Source: Devosia sp.
GTDB taxonomy: Bacteria > Pseudomonadota > Alphaproteobacteria > Rhizobiales > Devosiaceae
Length of the DNA: 5,954 bases
Assembly (NCBI GenBank): GCA_016793415.1
Contig: JAEUMC010000716.1
Coordinates: 1-5,954, forward strand
Direction: 5' to 3'
A program made the translations under genes and the position numbers. This document shows, piece by piece, positions 1 to 5,954 of the stretch; the stretch's first letter is position 1, and every line of letters begins with the position of its first letter. The notes below the pieces were generated by a model. It saw only the letters and a program-made list of their open reading frames with translations, searched no databases and was not told the origin of the DNA.

Positions 1-1281
1 GCTGTGGCCCGTTCCGGCATCGTCGATGGCAACCGCGAATCCGGCCTGCCCCAGTTCTCCGATCACGCTTGCGGCGTGCTCCAGATCCGGAAGCTCCTGG
101 CGCTCCGTGACTTCAAGGATGATCTGACGAGGTGAAGCACCCGCCTGCGTAACCAGTTCTTGAAGCTCGCTCGCGAAATTCGGCTCAAGAAGGTGGGACG
201 GGACGATGTTGACCGCCACCGTGAAGTCCGGCCGGGCGTACAAGACGTCCCGTAGCTCGAACAAGGCTCGGCCGAGCAGATTCCAGGTCAGCACCCGTGC
301 CCGCCCTGACTGCTCGACATGGGGAATAAATCGCTGCGGCGGCACGATGCTTCCATCCTTACGCAGCCACCGCGCCAGAATCTCGCAGCCGACAACCTCG
401 CCGGTCGCAAGCGAGACGACAGGCTGGACGAAGGGGACGATTTCTCCCGCCGCCAGCGCTTCATCGATTTCCGCCAACAGCGTCCGTTTCGGAACCACAA
501 GCCAGGCGAGCAGCCCGCCAAACGCGAGCCCCAGGAGCGCCGCCGGCACCCAATAGTAGGGAAGCAGGCCACGGTTCCATTGGGCAAGGGCGGCGCCATC
601 GACTGCAATCGACATCTCGAGCGGGTACCGGCTCGACGCATTCGAGAACGTAACGGCACGCTCCCTGAACTCGGGGCTGGTGCCGCTGCCCGCCGTGAAC
701 GATGCGACGGCTTGGCCGCCGGCGACGCGCAGATCCAGTTGGGCGTCGCTGGCGAGCGGGCCGGGCAACACGCCGAACAGCAGGGCATCGGTATTCACCA
801 TCGCCAGGAGCGAAGCATCGGGAAGCGCACGCCAGAGAACGCCGAGCGAAGTTGACAATCCTTGCGCAAGCCGGACGAGCCCCACGCTCGGATTCCGGGC
901 CGGGGTCACCTCTTCAGCACTGAGCATGCCGGTGCCGGACTCGAGCACCTCTGGGAAGGCAGCGCAGAGCGTGGTCCCGGCATCATCGACGACACGAATG
1001 TCCTTGATCGCGCTACGAGCGAAAACCTGCTGGCGCATCGCCGCCAGCGCACCCGCCTCGCATCCAGTCATGCCGCGCTCGACCAACTCGCCAAGCCCGA
1101 CGAACGCAAAGTCGGCCTCGATCTCGGCCCGGCGCAGGACAGAGGCCGAAAGGTCCTGCAGTTGCGCGCGGTTCTGGAAGCCGATCAGCGCCTCTCCGCC
1201 GAGGTAGCCGGCAGCCGTGAACGCGGCGGTCGCGACTAACGCAACCAACGCGCGGTACGCCGCTCTTCGATATCCCCGCAT
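1..1281 (-). CDS. Membrane-bound EAL-domain c-di-GMP phosphodiesterase with CSS-like periplasmic sensor (C-terminus cut off)
   Basis: The frame is open from an ATG at 1281 to the window edge (427 residues) with no stop. GAGG sits five bases before the ATG. Domains in order: a transmembrane segment at about residues 8-28, a periplasmic region at about 29-238 with only two cysteines, C74 and C106, a second transmembrane segment at about 242-263, then a cytoplasmic EAL domain from about 268. EAL signatures are present: E300 in EIL (the EAL position), N358 in VNIVPSHL, E390 in LEVTER and the D420-D421 pair in DDAGTGHS. The last roughly 100 residues, with the catalytic Lys and final Glu, lie outside. 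The architecture matches CSS-motif phosphodiesterases, in which a periplasmic redox-sensitive cysteine pair controls hydrolysis of c-di-GMP to pGpG; here CSS reads CAA. The gene starts 83 bp after the XRE regulator on the same strand, so co-transcription is possible. Metal-binding residues seen so far are intact, suggesting activity, but this is inferred. Confidence 0.9.
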   Translation of the reverse strand, partial: MRGYRRAAYRALVALVATAAFTAAGYLGGEALIGFQNRAQLQDLSASVLRRAEIEADFAFVGLGELVERGMTGCEAGALAAMRQQVFARSAIKDIRVVDDAGTTLCAAFPEVLESGTGMLSAEEVTPARNPSVGLVRLAQGLSTSLGVLWRALPDASLLAMVNTDALLFGVLPGPLASDAQLDLRVAGGQAVASFTAGSGTSPEFRERAVTFSNASSRYPLEMSIAVDGAALAQWNRGLLPYYWVPAALLGLAFGGLLAWLVVPKRTLLAEIDEALAAGEIVPFVQPVVSLATGEVVGCEILARWLRKDGSIVPPQRFIPHVEQSGRARVLTWNLLGRALFELRDVLYARPDFTVAVNIVPSHLLEPNFASELQELVTQAGASPRQIILEVTERQELPDLEHAASVIGELGQAGFAVAIDDAGTGHS

Positions 1282-1364
1282 GAGCACCTCGGATGCCGGA
1301 AGCGGGTCAGATTGCCGCGAAAGTCTTCAGAAACCGTTGTCGGCCGCCTGGCCCTTGCTCTGAG

Positions 1365-2123
1365 CTATCCGCTCGACAGAATGGAGGCGCTCTCGTCGTC
1401 GAGCGGAACGCAGAGCTCGATCTCAACGCCCGCAACAAAATCGTCTTGCGCAGAGGTCAGCCGAGCCGTCATCGAGGTCATCCGGAAGGACCTTCCGTCG
1501 GCGAGCTCGAAGATCAGCGGCAGAACGACCGGAAACTCGAAATTGCCCTGGACAACGGACGCGTCGAAGGCTCCCGTCTCGGCGACCTCTTGCAGCCTCC
1601 CCCGGAACTCCGGGTGCTCGATCACATGTCGACGGAGGCGCGACTGCACCACGGCCGCAACCTGCGACCAATTTGTGATGCCGCTGCGAAAGCCCGGCGC
1701 CAACATGATATCGAACAGGTTGACCTGCGTTCCATCACCCCGGTCGGGCAGCTGAAACAGCGCCTTGCCGCGCGCGTTGGCGGCGATTACGTCCCAGGTC
1801 TCTGTTAGCGCAAGCGCGGGATATGGCCATGGCTCGAGGATGTATCGCTCCAGCCGCTTCAGCGCCTCCAGCACCGCGTCATCATCCGGCGCCCTGCGGC
1901 GATATGGACTGACGAAGCCCGCGGACTCGAAGAGGTCGGCGCGACGGCTCGACTGAAGCTCGAGCGCGTCGCTCAAGCGCAGGATCATCTCGCGTGTCGG
2001 GCGGGAGCGGCCGGTCTCAAGAAAAGAGATGTGGCGCTGCGTCGTCTCCACATTGAGGGCGAGACGATGCTGGCTCATCCCGTTCGCCCGCCGCTCTTCT
2101 GCAAGGGCCTCACCAAAGTTCAT
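1365..2123 (-). CDS. XRE-family transcriptional regulator with MmyB-like ligand-binding domain
   Basis: This is a 252-residue DNA-binding regulator. An N-terminal Cro/C1-type helix-turn-helix spans about residues 3-58 (core around MSQHRLALNVETTQRHISFL). It is followed by a short linker rich in Arg and Asp, then an MmyB-like ligand-binding (MLTR_LBD, PAS-like) domain at about 92-245. The latter is recognised from PALALTETWDVIAANARGKALF, then NLFDIML, then NWSQVAAVVQSRLR. I chose the ATG at 2123 because GGAGG lies seven bases upstream and the helix-turn-helix begins at once; an in-frame ATG at 2144 has no comparable site and would add seven residues. The ligand is unknown. Family members often sit divergent to the gene they control, as here with the MAPEG gene, and the palindrome at 2170-2190 is a likely binding site for it. 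Regulation of the MAPEG gene and self-regulation are inferences. No convincing terminator is seen between its stop and the EAL gene. Confidence 0.92.
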   Translation of the reverse strand: MNFGEALAEERRANGMSQHRLALNVETTQRHISFLETGRSRPTREMILRLSDALELQSSRRADLFESAGFVSPYRRRAPDDDAVLEALKRLERYILEPWPYPALALTETWDVIAANARGKALFQLPDRGDGTQVNLFDIMLAPGFRSGITNWSQVAAVVQSRLRRHVIEHPEFRGRLQEVAETGAFDASVVQGNFEFPVVLPLIFELADGRSFRMTSMTARLTSAQDDFVAGVEIELCVPLDDESASILSSG

Positions 2124-2130
2124 CGATGGT

Positions 2131-2135
2131 CCTCC
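2131..2135 (-). promoter_or_regulatory. Ribosome binding site that fixes the regulator start
   Basis: On the minus strand this reads GGAGG, seven bases before the ATG at 2123. It lies between the two candidate in-frame starts (2144 and 2123), so it can only serve the downstream one. Confidence 0.7.
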
Positions 2136-2145
2136 ACGCTCCATG

Positions 2146-2164
2146 AGTGGCCTTCGGAGCCACT
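2146..2164. repeat. Inverted repeat / hairpin upstream of the XRE regulator
   Basis: AGTGGC at 2146-2151 and GCCACT at 2159-2164 are exact reverse complements around seven bases (CTTCGGA). As plus-strand RNA the loop could close as C(UUCG)G with one bulged A. As minus-strand RNA it would sit about ten bases ahead of the regulator's ribosome binding site. It could be a leader hairpin or a second protein-binding site; the sequence does not decide. Confidence 0.5.
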
Positions 2165-2169
2165 GACCG

Positions 2170-2190
2170 CAATTCCCTGCGCGGGAATTG
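2170..2190. promoter_or_regulatory. Perfect palindrome, candidate operator of the XRE regulator
   Basis: CAATTCCC (2170-2177) and GGGAATTG (2183-2190) are exact 8-bp inverted repeats separated by five bases (TGCGC). It sits in the 123-bp region between the divergent regulator and MAPEG genes, where a dimeric helix-turn-helix repressor would be expected to bind and control both. The AT-rich outer arms contrast with the GC-rich surroundings. That this regulator binds here is inferred from position and symmetry; no clear -35/-10 boxes could be assigned on either strand. Confidence 0.65.
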
Positions 2191-2236
2191 ATGTTGGCAT
2201 GTCCCCTCCATCATCCTCGTGGCAACGATACGCATT

Positions 2237-2241
2237 GGAGG
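2237..2241 (+). promoter_or_regulatory. Ribosome binding site that fixes the MAPEG start at GTG 2247
   Basis: GGAGG is five bases upstream of an in-frame GTG at 2247. An earlier in-frame ATG at 2199 lacks a good site, and an ATG at 2031 lies inside the opposing regulator gene. Starting at 2247 gives a protein of typical family length. Confidence 0.65.
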
Positions 2242-2246
2242 TTGTC

Positions 2247-2636
2247 GTGCTTTTCTGGATTGCTGCGGTCCTGGGCCTCTACTTCGCCCAACTCTTCATT
2301 CCCTCGCTGTTCCGGATGGTCCAGCCCGAAGTTGGATTGTTGCGGTATGTCGGCTCGCGGGACAATCTGCCGCCGCTGAGTAGCGTGGGGGGGCGATCCG
2401 AACGCGCAGTGCGGAATCTCGCGGAGAGCCTGCCGTTCTTTCTCACTACCGGCATCCTGACGATCGTCCTCGGCCGCGGGACGGACTTCGGTGTTCTGGG
2501 CGCACAGATCTTCTTCTGGGGACGGCTGGGCTATCTCGCCCTCTACCTCGCGGCCATCCCGTGGATCCGTTCGATTGTCTGGACTGCGGCGTTCGCTGGG
2601 ATCGTCGTCATGGCCTGGCCGCTTGCAATGGCTTGA
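2247..2636 (+). CDS. MAPEG-family integral membrane protein
   Basis: This is a 129-residue protein of the MAPEG fold (membrane-associated proteins in eicosanoid and glutathione metabolism). It has about four membrane helices: roughly residues 2-22, 60-75, 82-103 and 107-127. Family signatures are visible: ERAVRNLAESLPFF (52-65), the GRLGYLALY stretch (92-100) and PWIRS (105-109). Bacterial members of this length are mostly uncharacterised; some relatives are glutathione transferases or peroxidases, but no specific activity can be claimed here. The GTG start at 2247 is chosen for its ribosome binding site and the usual length of about 130 residues; ATG 2199 (145 residues) is the alternative. 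It is divergent from the XRE regulator, which probably controls it, and convergent with traB. Immediately after its stop a GAGGAG-like sequence precedes a GTG at 2647, hinting at a former second gene. Confidence 0.88.
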   Translation: MLFWIAAVLGLYFAQLFIPSLFRMVQPEVGLLRYVGSRDNLPPLSSVGGRSERAVRNLAESLPFFLTTGILTIVLGRGTDFGVLGAQIFFWGRLGYLALYLAAIPWIRSIVWTAAFAGIVVMAWPLAMA

Positions 2637-2892
2637 GGAGAACATCGTGTCGCTCGTTCGAGTCGTCCGCGGACCTGAACGGACCCGAAGTTCCGGCGAT
2701 CGTGCAGTTCCTGCAAGATGAAAAGGCCCTCACGTACCGGCCATCGCCTTCGTTGCTTGCAATCCGATCGCACGTCCCACATCAAGCAACCCTTTGGCGA
2801 GATACGCATGAGCGCGTCGCCACGACACCCGACTGCAACGTTCTTCAAAGCGATCGCGATGTTATCATGAAGGCAGCGCCGACCCACTCAGT
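2637..2892. other. Stretch without a clear gene between MAPEG and traB; possible decayed plus-strand ORF
   Basis: No confident gene is seen. GAGGAG overlapping the MAPEG stop precedes GTG 2647, but that frame ends after 24 codons at 2721. The neighbouring plus-strand frame, entered by skipping one base near 2650, has GC-rich third positions for about 30 codons (reading SFESSADLNGPEVPAIVQFL and on) and stays open into traB on the other strand. This could be a frameshifted or truncated gene, or chance. No traH-like product is visible on the minus strand, no tRNA, and no strong terminator for either converging gene. The 8-bp palindrome GCGATCGC occurs near 2850. Confidence 0.3.
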
Positions 2893-4128
2893 TCAGCGGT
2901 TGACAGGCATGGCGAGAGGAAGATTGAACAGGCGCGCCCAGGCTTTCGTCGCCGCGATCTGGATGCCGACGATGTCGGTATTGGCCGTCCACCAGCCATT
3001 GGCCGGGGCGACGAGGATGTCGGGCGAGCCCAGGGCGGATTGCACGATCGGCCAGACCAGCAGCTGCTCGTAGCAGATGAGGCTCGCAACCCTTCTGCCA
3101 TGGACCATGACGACCGGATTGGCGAAGAAGTCGGCACGGGCGCCGGCGGGCTCCCCAATCAGGTCGAGCCAAGGCTGCCACATCGAAACCGGGACCGGCA
3201 TCCGTTGGCGATACCGTATTGCAGCGCCCTGCCCCGTCAACTCGATCATGATATTGTCGTAGCCGGTGTCGTGAACGATGACGGCACCACTATAGACGGT
3301 GGCGCCGAGATCCTCGAGTGATCTGCTCCAGAGCCGCGCGATCGTGGGCGTCCAGACGCCCAAGGCGCTCTCTGGAAGGACCACCACTGACGCCCCGTTT
3401 TTTGCCTCCTCGCGGACGCGGCCGATAGTATCCAGGTGTTGCCGATAGTCAGCATACACGCCGTTGCTGCCGCCGAATTTGGTGTCGACCCCGATCCAGC
3501 CCTGCGGTGAGTCGGGGGCGCTCCAGTTCGCGGTTGACCATATCCAGAGACCTCCAAGTGTTAGGATCGCGATCGGCCAAAATCTCGTCGTCATGACGAG
3601 AAGGCCGATTGCTGCCGCCGCGAGTCCGACCCACTTCCACCCGGGAAACAAAATGCCGGCCGCGGTGATCGGGTGCGCCCAACCAACAATGCCGATCGGC
3701 GGCACGCTGAGTAGCACGGCGATGATGGCGTAGCGGATGACGCGGCCCCGTCCCGCCCGCCCGGTCCACAGCAGCGCGTGGGCGGCGACGAACAGCACCG
3801 ATGCTCCGACCCAGAGCGCGACGCCGGCCTCGAAACCGCTCCCATAGAAATTGCTGACGCCTTGCGGCAGCCCGCGCGAGGCGGCGAGGAAATACCCCGC
3901 CGCAACAAGTGCGGCCGCGATCCGCGTCGGCGACAACGCCCAGAGTGCCGGGAACAACATCGCGGCGGGCAACAGGCGCGGCTCGCCACTCCAGCCGATG
4001 AGACCAGTCGCGATCGCCGTCGCGATGAGCAGACCGGATCGAACCAAGTCAGGGAGTGAAGACCAGTAGTGGATGGGCGAGGCCCAGAACGCCGGCGGCC
4101 GGGATGGGCCCGAAGTATCTCGAGTCAT
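2893..4128 (-). CDS. traB: Conjugal transfer protein TraB (membrane protein with nitrilase-fold C-terminus)
   Basis: This 411-residue protein resembles the Ti-plasmid TraB family. The N-terminal half holds about six to seven hydrophobic segments (roughly 31-47, 52-84, 101-122, 132-149, 152-182, 184-199), including the family-typical YFLAASRGLPQGVSNFYG at 79-96. The C-terminal half (about 210-400) is a carbon-nitrogen hydrolase domain related to apolipoprotein N-acyltransferase: E253 in LPESALG, C352 in ICYEQ, then APANGWW. At the position of the usual catalytic Lys there is Gln (Q308 in YRQRMPVPVSMW). TraB supports conjugation, but its biochemical role is not settled. The start at ATG 4128 has AGG a few bases upstream and overlaps the end of traF by 80 bp. 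No later ATG precedes the first membrane segment; a TTG at 4047 is a weaker alternative. It is third in the traA-traF-traB cluster; no traH follows. Confidence 0.92.
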   Translation of the reverse strand: MTRDTSGPSRPPAFWASPIHYWSSLPDLVRSGLLIATAIATGLIGWSGEPRLLPAAMLFPALWALSPTRIAAALVAAGYFLAASRGLPQGVSNFYGSGFEAGVALWVGASVLFVAAHALLWTGRAGRGRVIRYAIIAVLLSVPPIGIVGWAHPITAAGILFPGWKWVGLAAAAIGLLVMTTRFWPIAILTLGGLWIWSTANWSAPDSPQGWIGVDTKFGGSNGVYADYRQHLDTIGRVREEAKNGASVVVLPESALGVWTPTIARLWSRSLEDLGATVYSGAVIVHDTGYDNIMIELTGQGAAIRYRQRMPVPVSMWQPWLDLIGEPAGARADFFANPVVMVHGRRVASLICYEQLLVWPIVQSALGSPDILVAPANGWWTANTDIVGIQIAATKAWARLFNLPLAMPVNR

Positions 4129-4582
4129 AGGAACCTGCGAATTCGGAGAAGAGGAAGAGTTGGCGAGGTGGCACGACACCGCCCGAGGCGGGAGCAAGTG
4201 CCCTACCCTCGCCGTCGACTGGACGAACGGAAGAATGGGCGAGCGGCGCGCCGTCGACGGCGATCGACCGGTCGATGACGACATGCTGGCCGGCAACCGC
4301 GACCACGGTCTTGATGAGCGGCGAGTACCATCCCGGGCAGAGCCCATGGCCGAGATAGCCGCGCTCACGTGCACGCTCGAAGGCAGAGCTCGGCGGTGGA
4401 CAGATGAAGATCCGATCGCCGACCGCGACGTCGCGCCCTAGCGGTTCGACGCGCCACAGGCCCAGCGGATAGCTGGGCGTGAGATTCACCCGCAGACCCG
4501 CGACGAAGCCGATGGCGGCGAGCATGGGAAGGACGGCCAGCGACATTCCTATCGCGCCGGCCGCGCGTGCTCGGAACCTCAT
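4049..4582 (-). CDS. traF: Conjugative transfer signal peptidase TraF (S26 family)
   Basis: This 177-residue membrane-anchored serine peptidase has an N-terminal transmembrane segment at about residues 10-30, placing the catalytic part in the periplasm. The catalytic Ser is S37 in NLTPSYPLGLW, the general-base Lys is K91 in PLIKTVVAVAG, and the conserved SYDSRYFGPIP box lies near residues 150-160. In the related RP4 system TraF matures and cyclises the pilin TrbC, so the likely substrate here is a TrbC-type pilin encoded outside the window. The start is the ATG at 4582, whose first bases form ATGA with the traA stop. Because no clear ribosome binding site is visible, translation is probably coupled to traA. 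The gene's last 80 bp are shared with the start of traB in another frame. Length and motifs are normal for the family. Confidence 0.94.
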   Translation of the reverse strand: MRFRARAAGAIGMSLAVLPMLAAIGFVAGLRVNLTPSYPLGLWRVEPLGRDVAVGDRIFICPPPSSAFERARERGYLGHGLCPGWYSPLIKTVVAVAGQHVVIDRSIAVDGAPLAHSSVRPVDGEGRALAPASGGVVPPRQLFLFSEFAGSYDSRYFGPIPAAGVLGLAHPLLVFTP

Positions 4583-5954
4583 TTCAGGACTTGCCCCTGG
4601 CGCTGCGTCTGCCGCAGCGCCTCGGTCTCTTTGAGCGCCGACACGGTGCGCTCATGAGCGGCCAGCTGCTGGGCGGCACGCATGGCCGGCCAGGCCGATG
4701 CGAGCGTCTGCTGCTCGGCCGGAGCGAGACCGGCCGAGGCTGCCTTGAACGCCGGACCACCGGTGTCCATCGCACCATTGCCAAGCAACGCTCTCTCACC
4801 GAACCGCTCCCTAACCGTGGTGTTGAGAGCGTCGATCTCGGCCTTGACCATGCGGTCAGCGAGCGCAAACCCGAGCGCGGCCGGCAGGTCGTTGCGGTCG
4901 ATGGCGTCGCGCACCTTGGCCAGCACGGTCTCGGCCGCCGGCGACAGCGCCGGGATATCGATCGACGCCCGCTGGCGCGTTGCCGCCTCCTCCACCACCA
5001 ACCGCCTCGTCGCCTGTTCGCGCATGAGCAGATAGCGCTCGAGGTCGCGGCGCAGCGCCGGCACATTGGTCTCGGCGACCTGGCGCTCCTGCTTGTCCGC
5101 GCGAGCGGCAAGCAATCCCTCGCGGCCGCGCAGCGGGCCGAAGCTGGCCGGCGCCTGCTCGATCTGGCGCAGGCGTTCTGAAGCGATGGCCGGATCGCGG
5201 AAGGCGGCCTCGATGCGCATGGCGCGGAAGGCTGTTTCGGGTTCGGCATAGACGAGACGGATGCGGTCGGAGACTAGGTCCCATTGCTTGCTGATCGCCT
5301 TGTCGGATTGCAGCTTGGCTTCGGCGGCATCGCCGACCGTCAGCGCGAAACTGGTGACGCCCTTGACCATGGCTTCGACCTTTCGGGTTGATTGGATGGA
5401 GGTGGAAACGGGGCGATCGAAAAGCCCAATCCGCGCGCCGACGGTCCTCAGCTTCTCGCCGAGATCAACGAGGCGAGCCTTCTGACGTAGCGTCCAGTCG
5501 AGCCGATCGCGAACCAGCGTGCGGGCGACGCGAACGAGATGCAGGCCACGACTGTTCGCGAAGCTCAGCGCCTGCGCGTAGAAGCGGCCGCCGGAATAGT
5601 CGAGTGTCGTTTCCTTTGCGTCGCGCCGCTCGAGGACTTTCGACAGACCCCCGGCCACGGCGAAGGACCGTGTGCCATAATAGAGCGCGACGTCCTCGCG
5701 ATGCCGGGTCAGCGCGACGTAGGTGAGGTGGCGGTTCAGAGACAGCGACGCGAACACCTGGACGCGATCGACGGTGGCGCCCTGCGACTTGTGAATGGTG
5801 GTCGCATAGCCATGATCGACGTTGCGGTAGCTGCGCTGCTCGACCGTGACCTCACGCCGGGTATCGCCCTCGGCGATCGCGGCGACGATGCGCCCAGGCG
5901 CTGCCCCGACCACCTTGGCCAGCATGCCGTTCTTGACGCCCAGCGTGCTGTCGT
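4579..5954 (-). CDS. traA: Ti-type conjugative relaxase/helicase TraA, C-terminal part (N-terminus beyond the window)
   Basis: The last 457 residues of a protein usually over 1000 residues long are visible; the frame stays open to the window edge. TraA nicks DNA at oriT with an N-terminal MobA/MobL-type relaxase domain (not in view) and unwinds it with a RecD-like helicase domain. Its end is visible here: motif V, YATTIHKSQGATVDRV, at about visible residues 49-64, and motif VI, YVALTRHRED, at about 78-87. From about residue 115 on there is a long, charged, mostly helical region without a motif I can name, ending in a basic tail (RQTQRQGQVLK). Such C-termini in alphaproteobacterial relaxases carry the type IV secretion signal, sometimes a BID domain, but I cannot confirm that here. 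The TGA overlaps the traF ATG. No frameshift or early stop is seen. Confidence 0.93.
   Translation of the reverse strand, partial: DSTLGVKNGMLAKVVGAAPGRIVAAIAEGDTRREVTVEQRSYRNVDHGYATTIHKSQGATVDRVQVFASLSLNRHLTYVALTRHREDVALYYGTRSFAVAGGLSKVLERRDAKETTLDYSGGRFYAQALSFANSRGLHLVRVARTLVRDRLDWTLRQKARLVDLGEKLRTVGARIGLFDRPVSTSIQSTRKVEAMVKGVTSFALTVGDAAEAKLQSDKAISKQWDLVSDRIRLVYAEPETAFRAMRIEAAFRDPAIASERLRQIEQAPASFGPLRGREGLLAARADKQERQVAETNVPALRRDLERYLLMREQATRRLVVEEAATRQRASIDIPALSPAAETVLAKVRDAIDRNDLPAALGFALADRMVKAEIDALNTTVRERFGERALLGNGAMDTGGPAFKAASAGLAPAEQQTLASAWPAMRAAQQLAAHERTVSALKETEALRQTQRQGQVLK

Noticed and set aside
319..855. A 178-codon plus-strand open frame opposite the EAL gene
   Set aside because: Low-complexity Arg/Gln-rich translation; the opposite strand has clear EAL motifs.
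1293..1808. A 171-codon plus-strand open frame opposite the XRE regulator
   Set aside because: No domain or good start; the regulator frame on the minus strand is well supported.
2188..2216. A sigma-70-like promoter for the MAPEG gene starting at TTGATG
   Set aside because: The hexamer at the right spacing (TCATCC) is too far from TATAAT to support a call.
2031..2246. N-terminal extension of the MAPEG protein to ATG 2031
   Set aside because: It would run through the opposing regulator's start and the operator region, and its sequence is not MAPEG-like; GTG 2247 has a proper ribosome binding site.
2543..2887. Minus-strand open frame of 114 codons after traB, considered as a traH candidate
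   Set aside because: The translation has no TraH resemblance I can recognise, poor third-position bias, many Cys/Arg, and runs into the MAPEG gene on the other strand.
4129..4374. Upstream extension of traB to ATG 4374
   Set aside because: The extra 82 residues lie out of frame inside traF and are Ser/Arg-rich with no family resemblance.
4567..5181. A 204-codon plus-strand open frame antisense to traA
   Set aside because: It mirrors the codon structure of traA in GC-rich DNA, is Arg/Leu/Gly-rich and shows no recognisable domain; traA's helicase motifs are on the other strand.

Overview
The window looks like a piece of high-GC alphaproteobacterial DNA, most likely from the Rhizobiales. Three minus-strand genes at the right are recognisable as the Ti/rhizobial-plasmid-type conjugation genes traA-traF-traB. 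All coding regions are GC-rich, with strong G/C at codon third positions. Whether this is a plasmid, an integrated element or a chromosomal remnant cannot be told from 6 kb.

Layout. Positions 5954-2893 (minus strand) hold the C-terminal 457 residues of the TraA relaxase/helicase, then TraF (S26-type transfer peptidase), then TraB (membrane protein with a nitrilase-fold C-terminus). They are tightly packed: traA and traF share ATGA, and traF and traB overlap by about 80 bp. The usual next gene, traH, is not seen. About 250 bp of apparently non-coding or decayed DNA follows traB. On its other side a small plus-strand MAPEG-family membrane protein (2247-2636) converges on traB. Divergent from the MAPEG gene is an XRE-family regulator with an MmyB-like ligand-binding domain (1365-2123, minus). 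The 123-bp shared intergenic region holds a perfect 8-bp-arm inverted repeat, a good candidate operator, and a second inverted repeat able to form a hairpin. Downstream of the regulator on the same strand is a membrane-bound EAL-domain protein with a CSS-like periplasmic sensor (1281 to 1, cut by the window edge), a probable c-di-GMP phosphodiesterase.

How the parts fit. The tra genes belong to DNA processing and pilin maturation/mating functions of a conjugative system whose relaxase N-terminus, mating-pair genes and oriT would lie outside the window. The regulator/MAPEG pair reads as a self-contained accessory module, with the regulator probably controlling itself and its divergent neighbour. 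The EAL gene may be co-transcribed with the regulator or have its own promoter. I see no clearly new system. The best leads are the intergenic operator pair, the altered active-site residue in TraB, the degenerate CSS motif of the EAL protein, and the odd DNA between MAPEG and traB.
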